The notes under the pieces were generated by a model, which had not been told where the DNA came from, did no database searches, and saw only the letters and a list, made by a program, of their open reading frames with translations. Below are positions 26,096 to 32,840 of a stretch of 64,000 bases of DNA, one piece after another. The stretch is from NCBI RefSeq assembly GCF_042611095.1, contig NZ_JBHFPV010000002.1:868001-932000 (forward strand). The letters are read 5' to 3'. Both the position numbers and the translations under genes were made by a program. Position 1 is the stretch's first letter; the number at the start of each line of letters is the position of its first letter. Origin of the DNA: Meishania litoralis. GTDB taxonomy: Bacteria; Bacteroidota; Bacteroidia; Flavobacteriales; Flavobacteriaceae.

Positions 26096-26133
26096 GCAAA
26101 GTTCTATTTTATGGCATCGGCCATGGGGCCTTA

Positions 26134-26316
26134 TTATATTTGAAAAAAGTCGGCCCATATCGATTTTGAAACGGCTCCAGTATAGGGCATTGACAAAACA
26201 AGGCCCGTAACTATCGTAGCAAAAAGTTGCAAAGGGCCGAAATCAAGGCCCAACAAACGGGTAAGCACATAGATGGCTACCGCAACGGCAATTATGACCG
26301 CATACGAAACATACAT
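26134..26316 (-). CDS. 60-residue two-helix membrane protein
   Basis: Two hydrophobic helices (about 4-20 and 28-46) and a C-terminal SKSIWADFF tail, faintly like the end of DUF983 membrane proteins. It lies 11 bp after the 54-residue ORF and 38 bp before Crp/Fnr copy 2 on the same strand, forming a three-gene operon. I do not recognise a function; a membrane partner for the redox regulator or the sulfur enzymes is conceivable. Confidence 0.65.
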   Translation of the reverse strand: MYVSYAVIIAVAVAIYVLTRLLGLDFGPLQLFATIVTGLVLSMPYTGAVSKSIWADFFQI

Positions 26317-26327
26317 AGAACCATAAT

Positions 26328-26492
26328 TTAAATTAGGCTCGGTACTGTATTCAAGTCCGCATTTGGGCGATTTCTTTTCACCGTGTTAAATTTACCCAAA
26401 TTATAGGGATTGGCCTCTAAAAAAGCCCCTTTATGGCATCGCTGAAATTTTAAAAAAAACATACAGTAAAGTTTTGAACCCTTACCGGACAT
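26328..26492 (-). CDS. 54-residue protein heading the Crp/Fnr copy 2 operon
   Basis: ATG at 26492, stop at 26328: MSGKGSKLYCMFF, then FQRCHKGAFLEANPYNLGK and a polar, Asn/Arg-rich end. Evidence that it is real: its start is 48 bp downstream of a GTAAC-N4-GTTAC operator with a perfectly spaced TATTTTTG box, exactly as for SulP and the peroxiredoxin, and it is followed 11 bp later by the next gene. Two cysteines (residues 10 and 19) could bind metal or react with sulfur species. Function unknown. Confidence 0.6.
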   Translation of the reverse strand: MSGKGSKLYCMFFLKFQRCHKGAFLEANPYNLGKFNTVKRNRPNADLNTVPSLI

Positions 26493-26509
26493 TCCGATCA
26501 ATTTTAAAT

Positions 26510-26553
26510 CAAAAATAAACCTTCAAGCCATTCGATTCGGTAACAAAGGTTAC
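26510..26553 (-). promoter_or_regulatory. Crp/Fnr-type operator plus -7 box, small-protein/crp operon
   Basis: Plus-strand GTAACAAAGGTTAC (26540-26553), 22-bp spacer, -7 box TATTTTTG (26510-26517), start of the 54-residue ORF at 26492. It would place Crp/Fnr copy 2 under its own type of site (autoregulation). Confidence 0.75.
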
Positions 26554-26753
26554 ATATTTGGGTTTTCAACGAACTTGCCCGGTGCGATTATGAGATGGCA
26601 ACCAAGAGCCTATGAAATAATAACGCCCTCACATTTTTGGTTCAGAAGAATAGCAAAAGATAGATATTTCAAAAATACCTACGAAATTACAGGTGAGGCG
26701 GTTTTAAAGAATCATTAATTAAGATCTGTACGATAAAAAAAAGATCTCAACAG

Positions 26754-26903
26754 TCAAAAAGGCCAATCAATAGTGCCCTCGATTTCTTCAAGAATAGAAT
26801 CTTGCCTATCATCGACTATGTCGTACTTTATGTAGTTATTGTCAAGAAATATTGAAATTCTCTGCAGATCCTCTGAAGAACCTTTTATCTCGATTTTGTG
26901 CAT
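26754..26903 (-). CDS. 49-residue hypothetical protein
   Basis: ATG at 26903, MHKIEIKGSSEDLQRISIFL then an acidic tail ending EGTIDWPF. The pattern strand-turn-helix-strand (KIEIKG, SSEDLQRISIFLDNN, YIKYDIV) is that of a compact alpha/beta mini-domain rather than random sequence. No terminator or operator defines it and I do not recognise the family. It stands alone in an otherwise open 26.55-27.26 kb stretch. Confidence 0.5.
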   Translation of the reverse strand: MHKIEIKGSSEDLQRISIFLDNNYIKYDIVDDRQDSILEEIEGTIDWPF

Positions 26904-27262
26904 AATGTAATGGTTAGTCCGGTCTAAGCACAATAATGCTCTTCTTCAAAAAATATTGTGGGTCAGGATGATAAACAATACATCAATTGGCATACTTGGA
27001 TAAATACTTTAAAGAACAGATAAAAAATCCATAACAATTATAAGAAAAGTCTTTATCGGCACAGGTTCTAAGATAATTGCCCGGACCGTGGTTTTAAGAA
27101 CTTTTCCAATGGTATAATATAGGTTCGGCACCTGTAATGGGACCGTACAAAAACCAACTTGACCAAAAGCCGCCCTATGGTATAGGCCGTCAATCCAACA
27201 AAATCAGACAATTTAATATCATTTTCATCGTTTTTGGGGTACTAATCATAAAAACAAACATT
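26904..27262. other. Gene-poor stretch 26904-27262
   Basis: No convincing ORF, RNA or operator seen in about 360 bp. It probably contains the promoter of the lipoprotein/coiled-coil pair that follows (start 27263). In-frame codons upstream of that start (from 27137) look like leader sequence, not protein. Confidence 0.4.
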
Positions 27263-27466
27263 ATGGAGAAAATCGGCATGTGGGCTATTTGTCTGCTATT
27301 TACAGGAATCATATCCTGCAAAGAAACCGCTGACGAACAGCAAGAATTGAGCGAAACACTTGATAAGATCGAGTCAGTTGAAAAAGCTATTGACGAAACG
27401 TCGGAAGAACTTGAAAAAAAAGCCAATGATGTCGAAGAGGCTTTGCAAGAATTGGATAACATATAA
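27263..27466 (+). CDS. Small coiled-coil lipoprotein
   Basis: 67 residues. MEKIGMWAICLLFTGIISC is a lipoprotein signal with the Cys at 19; the mature part is one acidic heptad-like helix (LDKIESVEKAIDETSEELEK) of Lpp-like size. The ATG at 27263 is chosen because the lipobox then falls at the normal distance. It is followed 9 bp later by a larger coiled-coil protein, so both are likely made together, perhaps as an envelope stress or spacer pair. Confidence 0.65.
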   Translation: MEKIGMWAICLLFTGIISCKETADEQQELSETLDKIESVEKAIDETSEELEKKANDVEEALQELDNI

Positions 27467-27475
27467 TTTTAAGCA

Positions 27476-28156
27476 ATGACCAAGATGAAAAATACTATAC
27501 AATCGATTGCTCTGGCTCTATTAATATCAGGCTTATTTTGCACTTCGTTGCAGGCCCAGGGAAAATCACAGGAGAAAAAAGCCGAAATAAAGGAAAAGAA
27601 AGAAAAAATCAAGGAGAAGGAGGCGGATATCAGGGAAAGTAAGAAAGAGGCCAAAGAGCTGAAAAAGGAGTTGCGGGAAGAAGAGAAGGCCCTAAAACAA
27701 GAGGAAAGGGAATTGAAGAAGGAAGCTAAGGCGGAAGCCGACGATGCAACCGCTGACCTTGATGGTCCCAAGAGGGTCAAGGAGAACGAAGAATTCAAGA
27801 AAAAAACAGGCAAAGGCCATGCATACGGAAAGGATAAAGGCGATATGACCGGCCGCGAGTTCGGGCAATATCGTGCAGCTATGGCCAAGGAAAAAGCCGA
27901 GGAAACCGATAGAAGTTTTCGCGAGAAAGAAGAAATGGTCAAAAAGGGAAGGGAGAAAATAAAAAATGCCCGTGAAAGAGTCGAACAGCAGCGTCAAGAG
28001 AAGACGGTCGATGAAGAAATCCTGACTGAAAAAGAGGAAAAAATAACAAAGGCCGAGGAAAAATTGAATGAACTGGAAGATATTATCAAGAAGGGCAGGG
28101 AAAAAATAAAGAAGAAGACCGAAGAAATCGAGGAAATTGCAAAACCGATAGAATAG
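27476..28156 (+). CDS. Secreted highly charged coiled-coil protein
   Basis: 226 residues: signal peptide (about 1-28, ending SLQAQG), then almost entirely Lys/Glu-rich helix (blocks such as KKEAKELKKELREEEKAL), interrupted near 105-130 by GKGHAYGKDKGDMTGREFGQYR, a segment like those of small secreted proteins found across Bacteroidota. The protein resembles periplasmic scaffolds or adhesion spacers; no catalytic motif. It starts at 27476 or the second Met at 27485. The terminator at 28216 ends the unit. Confidence 0.7.
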   Translation: MTKMKNTIQSIALALLISGLFCTSLQAQGKSQEKKAEIKEKKEKIKEKEADIRESKKEAKELKKELREEEKALKQEERELKKEAKAEADDATADLDGPKRVKENEEFKKKTGKGHAYGKDKGDMTGREFGQYRAAMAKEKAEETDRSFREKEEMVKKGREKIKNARERVEQQRQEKTVDEEILTEKEEKITKAEEKLNELEDIIKKGREKIKKKTEEIEEIAKPIE

Positions 28157-28159
28157 AAT

Positions 28160-28200
28160 ACTATCGCGTTAAGTGTGGACACTATCCCACTAAGTGTGTA
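28160..28200. repeat. Imperfect tandem repeat of about 20 bp
   Basis: ACTATCGCGTTAAGTGTGGAC (28160-28180, 21 bp) is followed directly by ACTATCCCACTAAGTGTGTA (28181-28200, 20 bp), 16 of the first 18 bases matching. It begins three bases after a stop codon and resembles, from memory, the terminal sequences of IS256-type elements; it may be the scar of a lost insertion sequence. Confidence 0.5.
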
Positions 28201-28215
28201 ACTTCAGATAAACAG

Positions 28216-28249
28216 GGGTTGGACTTTATTTAACGTCCGACCCTTTTTT
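28216..28249 (+). terminator. Rho-independent terminator
   Basis: Stem GGGTTGGAC / GTCCGACCC (one G-T pair) with a 10-nt loop and a run of six Ts, ending the coiled-coil pair. Confidence 0.85.
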
Positions 28250-28343
28250 CATGAATGGTCAGGAACTGATTTAGAATTTTGCCCCAATACGGCACTTTAT
28301 CAAAGTTTTGTAAGTTTTGACCCAGAGAAATAAATCTACCGTC

Positions 28344-29108
28344 CTATAGGTTTAACTTGGCGATTTCTTCATTCGAAAGGGCCCTATCATAAACGGCCAA
28401 TTTTGCGATTCCGCCAACAAAGAAATTTCCAATTTCGCCCAATCTATCTACTGCACCTACCGTAAAATCAGAGCCGTCCTCTCCCCCATCATAAATCTGA
28501 TATTCAAACTTGTAAGGGTTGAGCCCTTCCCGTTTGTCCAATTTTCCATTTAAGTAGGACTTGGCATATGTGCCATCGAAGCTGAAAGCAACGGTCACCC
28601 AATCACCATATTCAATTGGTGTTTTTCCAATGGAAGCGTCCATGGCCCATTTATGTCCTGGAGTGGGGCCGCCCACATAGGAAACGTGCCCACAGACTTG
28701 GTCACCGCTCTCTTTTTGCAAAAGGTTCAAAAACAGGTAATATTGGCGTTTCTTTCGGGTCTCGTTCCACATTCCTGCAATGGCTTCACATTGTTCGTAT
28801 GATTTTTCTCGTCGGTTAATTTTGGCCACAATGGTAAATTTGGAATTGTCGCCATGAAAATCCAAAGCGGGGCAATCTTTTCTTGGTATGTACAGATATC
28901 CTCCTTCTTCTATATTGAGATAGCTGGTGGTTTCATCCTTTTTGAAAGTTACCAACTCATTGGCTTTGGTCAACTTATAATTAACCTGTCCTTCACTAAC
29001 CAAAGAATTATCCGTACTAAAATCCCAAAAGGCCAATGGTTCGGACTCATTGGTTGTTGCGCATGAAAGCAAGCAGCTTGTTAAAATCAAAATCAATAAC
29101 TGTCTCAT
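28344..29108 (-). CDS. LamG/concanavalin-like fold lipoprotein
   Basis: 254 residues with lipobox LTSCLLSC and a LamG-type jelly-roll: FTIVAKINRREKSYEQCEAIAGMW, WVTVAFSFDGTYAKSYLNGK and the closing IAKLAVYDRALSNEEIAKLN, a signature of LamG domains in marine Bacteroidota carbohydrate loci. It probably binds glycans at the cell surface. There is no enzyme domain, and it stands alone next to tRNA-Pro. Confidence 0.85.
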   Translation of the reverse strand: MRQLLILILTSCLLSCATTNESEPLAFWDFSTDNSLVSEGQVNYKLTKANELVTFKKDETTSYLNIEEGGYLYIPRKDCPALDFHGDNSKFTIVAKINRREKSYEQCEAIAGMWNETRKKRQYYLFLNLLQKESGDQVCGHVSYVGGPTPGHKWAMDASIGKTPIEYGDWVTVAFSFDGTYAKSYLNGKLDKREGLNPYKFEYQIYDGGEDGSDFTVGAVDRLGEIGNFFVGGIAKLAVYDRALSNEEIAKLNL

Positions 29109-29230
29109 ATTTTAAAATTTTAATATTCAACCCTTATATTTCCGATGATATCAGATGAATCCAGTAAAAACAAAAGCACTATCAATCAGTCAGTTGACAG
29201 TGCTTTGCTACCCACTTGAAAAGTGGTTCG

Positions 29231-29304
29231 TCGGGATGACAGGATTTGAACCTGCGACCACACGGCCCCCAGCCGTGTGCGCTACCGGACTGCGCTACAT
29301 CCCG
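29231..29304 (-). tRNA. tRNA-Pro (GGG)
   Basis: A 74-nt cloverleaf on the minus strand: acceptor CGGGATG / CATCCCG with discriminator A, D arm GCGC...GCGC, anticodon stem CACGG/CCGTG enclosing CTGGGGG (anticodon GGG at 29270-29268), T arm with GGTTCAAATCC. No CCA is encoded. Decayed copies of its 5' half lie at 29553-29606 and 29702-29714. Confidence 0.95.
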
Positions 29305-29308
29305 AAAA

Positions 29309-29545
29309 TTAATTTTCATCTAGGTATCGTTCGATACCTCTTTTTTTAATCTTTCGCTCCAGCTCTATCGCTTTGGACCTACTTTCAACCGGAAATGATT
29401 TGATCAATTTCCAGGGAATTCCCTTAGACGTATATTTTTTGCCTCCACTGTTGTGAGTGGCAAAACGTTTCGTAAGGTTATCGGTCTGCCCGCAATAATA
29501 TCGCCCCAGTTTTTCACTGAACAATATGTAAACCTCATATTCCAT
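29309..29545 (-). CDS. GIY-YIG nuclease family protein (YhbQ/UPF0213-like)
   Basis: 78 residues forming one GIY-YIG domain: EVYILFSEKLGRYYCGQTDNL contains the two strands and conserved Tyr/Gly, followed by the catalytic Arg in LTKRFATHN and Glu in AIELERKIKKR. Single-domain members occur as many near-identical copies in Flavobacteria, often beside tRNA genes. This one sits five bases from tRNA-Pro and is followed by tRNA fragments, as if it moved together with the tRNA end. Whether it is a working nuclease is unknown. Confidence 0.88.
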   Translation of the reverse strand: MEYEVYILFSEKLGRYYCGQTDNLTKRFATHNSGGKKYTSKGIPWKLIKSFPVESRSKAIELERKIKKRGIERYLDEN

Positions 29546-29552
29546 ACTCCTT

Positions 29553-29606
29553 TGCGACCATCCCGCCTAAGGCGGGATGCGCTACCGGACTGCGCTACAT
29601 CCCGAA
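29553..29606 (-). pseudogene. Partial tRNA-Pro copy with replaced anticodon arm
   Basis: Bases 29579-29605 repeat the first 27 nt of tRNA-Pro exactly, and 29553-29559 repeat part of the variable/T region. The anticodon arm between is replaced by a perfect ATCCCGCC-TTA-GGCGGGAT hairpin. It cannot encode a normal tRNA. Confidence 0.75.
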
Positions 29607-29647
29607 ATAGAGTTTAAAAAACCAAATATAGGTTTGCTTTGCAGTTT

Positions 29648-29714
29648 TTCGACTAGAAAAAACCGCATCGTAGTGCAGTTTATCCTGAGCGTAGTCGAAG
29701 GGCTACATCCCGAA
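29648..29714. repeat. Short dispersed inverted repeat and third tRNA-Pro fragment
   Basis: TTCGACTA (29648-29655) and TAGTCGAA (29692-29699) enclose a 36-bp spacer containing TTTATCCTGAGCG, the Flavobacterial GAGCGTAGTCGAA-type intergenic repeat; it is joined to a third 5' fragment of tRNA-Pro (GCTACATCCCGAA, from 29702). Confidence 0.5.
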
Positions 29715-29776
29715 ATCGGATTGCAAAAATATAAAAGTTAACTGTACTACCATCAATCTTTTTCGAAAAAGATAAA

Positions 29777-30703
29777 CTACCTCAAACTTTCGATCCATTC
29801 GAACATTCTTTCGGTCCAACCGCGTAAATGCACATTTTCCCTCGCCAATGAAAAGCCATGGCCTCCTTCGGGATAAATATGCATAGTCGCTGAAACCCCC
29901 TTATCTTTTAATGCCTGAAAGAAAAGTAGACTATTCTCGACCGGTACGCCCATGTCATCGGTTGCATGTATTATAAACGTTGGGGGCGTTTTTTCGGTCA
30001 CCTGTTTCTCATTTGAAAAATGTTCGACCATTTCAGAACTGGGGTTTTCCCCTAATAGATTCTTTTTGGATCCACTATGGGTCGAATTACCGAAAGTGAT
30101 TACAGGATATCCCAAAGCCATAAAGTCGGGGCGAGCGGTCAGCGTATCTATTTCATCCACCGGTTCGTATACTTTTTCGTCAAAATGGGTGCCCAGAGTC
30201 GAGGCCAAGTGACCTCCCGCGGAAAATCCGATAATTCCAATTTTAGTGGGATTTATATGAAATTCAGATGCCTTGCTCCTCACCAGCCGTATCGCCCGTT
30301 GCGCATCGATCAAGGGTACATTATGCTTTTCTGTCTGCGACACACTTGAGGGCAAACGATATTTTACCACGATGCCCGCTATTCCCTTTCCGTTCAAGAA
30401 TTTAGCGATATCGGTACCCTCCCAGTCATAGGCCAAAATACCGTAACCACCACCTGGAAAAATCAGCATGGCCTCTGCCGTGGCATTTTTCTTTGCCGGT
30501 AGATATACTTCGATGGTCGGTTGCTGCACTTTGGCAATCCTCACAATATCTTCGGAAATAACCTCTTCTTTTTCATCAGATACTATGCTATTCGGAATCT
30601 TGTCGTTAGGCCATAAGGGAATGATGGCATCTTGCGCATTTATCATAAAAGTAACTAGTATAGATCCTAACAAGGATAATTTAAACTTCTTTTTGTAGTT
30701 CAT
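29777..30703 (-). CDS. Secreted alpha/beta hydrolase (carbohydrate esterase-like)
   Basis: 308 residues starting MNYKKKFKLSLLG with a signal peptide; an upstream in-frame start is ignored because it precedes this signal. Alpha/beta hydrolase of the BD-FAE/acetyl-xylan esterase type: oxyanion strand LIFPGGGYGILAYDWEG, nucleophile elbow GIIGFSAGGHLAS (Ser near 172), Asp in HATDDMGVP, His in PEGGHGFSLA. It removes acetyl or feruloyl groups from plant or algal glycans, fitting the nearby sulfatases and GH130-like gene. Confidence 0.87.
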   Translation of the reverse strand: MNYKKKFKLSLLGSILVTFMINAQDAIIPLWPNDKIPNSIVSDEKEEVISEDIVRIAKVQQPTIEVYLPAKKNATAEAMLIFPGGGYGILAYDWEGTDIAKFLNGKGIAGIVVKYRLPSSVSQTEKHNVPLIDAQRAIRLVRSKASEFHINPTKIGIIGFSAGGHLASTLGTHFDEKVYEPVDEIDTLTARPDFMALGYPVITFGNSTHSGSKKNLLGENPSSEMVEHFSNEKQVTEKTPPTFIIHATDDMGVPVENSLLFFQALKDKGVSATMHIYPEGGHGFSLARENVHLRGWTERMFEWIESLR

Positions 30704-30720
30704 CGCGATTGTTTTAGTTA

Positions 30721-31431
30721 CTATTCGCACTCCCATTTGAAATTGGCCACAGGGTCTTTGTGCGCCCCTTGAAGATTATAGTGCCACCACTCGGTACGTG
30801 TTGACCAGAACCCATGCTTTTCCATGGTTTCTTTCAAGAGTTTTCGATTATCGAGAATCTCTTGCGGTAAATCGGTATTATGGTGATAGGCCCTCTTTCC
30901 AAAAAAATCAAAATCGGTGCCCATGTCAAGTTCTTCGCCTTTCAAAGTGACCAATGTTATATCGACCGCTCCTCCCTTATTGTGAATTGATCCTTTTTCA
31001 GGATTAGCGACGTACTGCGGATTCGGCACGATCTCCCACATTTTGTATTGTACCGAATTCGGGCGGTAGCAATCATAAAACTTTATTTTCACCCCAGCTT
31101 TCCTAAAGTCGGCATTGGCGTTCAACAGAGCCTTTACGGTCTTGACCCGCGTGTAACATTCGGCGCAATCATAAACTTTTTCCTTTAAAAAATTATTTTC
31201 GGTCGCATAGCGCATGTCAAAGGCAAATCCATCACTAAAGTCGGCCAATCGTACAAATGTAGTATCGGTCAGACCTTCAAAAGTTCTGAATTTCTTTGAC
31301 GCAGTACCTTTGATACGTGCCGAATCGACTTTTTGAACGGACTGGGTTCCTTCGCTTGCATTTTTAGAGGTTTCTTGCCTGCATCCAAATGCAATGAACA
31401 ATAAGAAGGCGGTTAAGCAATATCGTGTCAT
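30721..31431 (-). CDS. M15 D-alanyl-D-alanine dipeptidase lipoprotein (VanX/DdpX type)
   Basis: 236 residues with lipobox LFIAFGC. Zinc-peptidase motifs: SIHNKGGAVDITLV (His and Asp ligands) and TEWWHYNL (Glu base, His ligand). These enzymes cleave D-Ala-D-Ala in the periplasm during wall turnover. It ends 17 bp before the esterase start. A second, cytoplasmic-looking VanX-type gene lies at 52484. Confidence 0.9.
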   Translation of the reverse strand: MTRYCLTAFLLFIAFGCRQETSKNASEGTQSVQKVDSARIKGTASKKFRTFEGLTDTTFVRLADFSDGFAFDMRYATENNFLKEKVYDCAECYTRVKTVKALLNANADFRKAGVKIKFYDCYRPNSVQYKMWEIVPNPQYVANPEKGSIHNKGGAVDITLVTLKGEELDMGTDFDFFGKRAYHHNTDLPQEILDNRKLLKETMEKHGFWSTRTEWWHYNLQGAHKDPVANFKWECE

Positions 31432-31563
31432 ATAATATCCTAAAAATATAAAAGATACCGCAAATTAAATTTTAAAAAGCTTAAATCCCTAAGAATCCGA
31501 CTCGACCTATAATAAAATGATTATTTTATGCCGGTATTTGTCCATCCTTTTTGAATATAGCCT

Positions 31564-32688
31564 ATGAATTTTAGAATTACCCTCCTAATCGTAATTTCTG
31601 TAATCGGCTTTTCTTGTAAACAACAGAAAACCGAGGTACAAACAACCGAAAAAAATGTGAAGGATTTTTGGATGTTAGGTTTTGAAAAAACGGATGTTAA
31701 TCCGATAATGACCGCCGATTCGACCCCCATTTTTACCGACCCGGTTACCAAAAAGAAAGTCCACTGGCAAAAGGCCGATGTTTTCAATCCTGGAGTTATC
31801 GTCAGAAACGATACCGTATTTATGCTCTTTAGGGCCGAGGACAACCCTGCCGCTATCTTGGGCGGGAGAACATCGCGTATCGGATTGGCCTACAGCACCA
31901 ATGGTGTCGATTTTACAAAATATCCCGAACCGGTACTATATCCGGATAATGACGAATTTTCAAAATGGGACCAGCCGGGCGGAATCGAAGACCCACGTAT
32001 TGTAGAAACTGCCAATGGCACCTATATCATGCACTATACCAGCTGGAACAAAGACGTTGCCCGACTTTCTTGCGCGACTTCTAAGGATTTGAGAACGTGG
32101 ACCAAACACGGGCCCGTGTTTCAAAAAGCATACGATGGTAAATTTTTGGACGTCTGGAGCAAATCGGGATCCGTGGTGACCGAATTGGTGGACGGAAGGC
32201 TAACGGCAAAAAAAATCAACGGCAAGTATCTGATGTACTGGGGCGAACTATTTGTCAATTTGGCCCAATCAGAAAATGGTATCGACTGGACGCCCCTGCT
32301 CGATGAAGAAGGAGAACTGCTACATGTTTTCGAGCCCACCTTGAACGAGTTCGATAGTCATCTCACCGAACCAGGGCCACCGGCGCTCTACACCGAAAAT
32401 GGAATCTTGCTTTTGTACAATGGCAAGAACCTTAATGGTGCAGGGGCAACGACAAAATATCCCGAGGGCACATACTGTGGTGGCCAAGTACTCTTTGATA
32501 AGAACGACCCCAAAAAGTTTTTGGCCCGACTTGAAACCCCTTTTATCTGCCCTAGCCTTCCGCATGAAATCAGCGGTCAATACAAGGCCGGAACAACTTT
32601 TATCGAGGGGCTGGTCTATTTTAAGAACAGGTGGTTTTTATATTATGGCACGGCCGATTCAATGGTAGGGTTGGCAGTCAAAGAGTGA
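31564..32688 (+). CDS. GH130-like glycosidase/phosphorylase lipoprotein
   Basis: 374 residues with lipobox ISVIGFSC. Five-bladed propeller: DVFNPGVIV, FMLFRAEDN, RIGLAYSTNGVDF, and the key GGIEDPRIV (Asp near 142) followed by HYTSW and TWTKHGPVF, typical of GH130 and related mannoside phosphorylases or hydrolases. Secreted or surface-located members are usually hydrolases. It is followed on the same strand by a sulfatase. Confidence 0.8.
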   Translation: MNFRITLLIVISVIGFSCKQQKTEVQTTEKNVKDFWMLGFEKTDVNPIMTADSTPIFTDPVTKKKVHWQKADVFNPGVIVRNDTVFMLFRAEDNPAAILGGRTSRIGLAYSTNGVDFTKYPEPVLYPDNDEFSKWDQPGGIEDPRIVETANGTYIMHYTSWNKDVARLSCATSKDLRTWTKHGPVFQKAYDGKFLDVWSKSGSVVTELVDGRLTAKKINGKYLMYWGELFVNLAQSENGIDWTPLLDEEGELLHVFEPTLNEFDSHLTEPGPPALYTENGILLLYNGKNLNGAGATTKYPEGTYCGGQVLFDKNDPKKFLARLETPFICPSLPHEISGQYKAGTTFIEGLVYFKNRWFLYYGTADSMVGLAVKE

Positions 32689-32790
32689 ACAGTCGATAGT
32701 GTTTGAGGGGCATGGGCGTGAATGTGACGTGGAGATTCAAAGGACGTATGAAAAAAGAGTGAACAGTCGATAGTGTTTGAGGGGCATGGG
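32680..32790. repeat. 37-bp direct repeat at a 74-bp offset
   Basis: Two identical 37-mers (32680-32716 and 32754-32790), beginning AAAGAGTGAACAGTCGATAG. The first overlaps the last codons of the GH130-like gene, the second lies upstream of the sulfatase start. It looks like a local tandem duplication containing the gene end. Confidence 0.85.
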
Positions 32791-32840
32791 TCGGTTATTT
32801 TTCCAATATTCGTTTGAAATCGATAAAAAAAGTTTGTTTT

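Noticed and set aside
27469..27942. Ser/Phe-rich minus-strand frames opposite the coiled-coil genes
   Set aside because: They are the usual antisense shadow of Lys/Glu-rich coding sequence.
29155..29349. Plus-strand 64-codon frame across the tRNA-Pro gene
   Set aside because: The central GFEPATTRPP sequence is the well-known false translation of antisense tRNA; the tRNA explains the bases.
32814..32840. TTG start nine codons upstream for the first sulfatase
   Set aside because: The ATG at 32841 gives a normal lipoprotein signal; the longer form would put charged residues before it.
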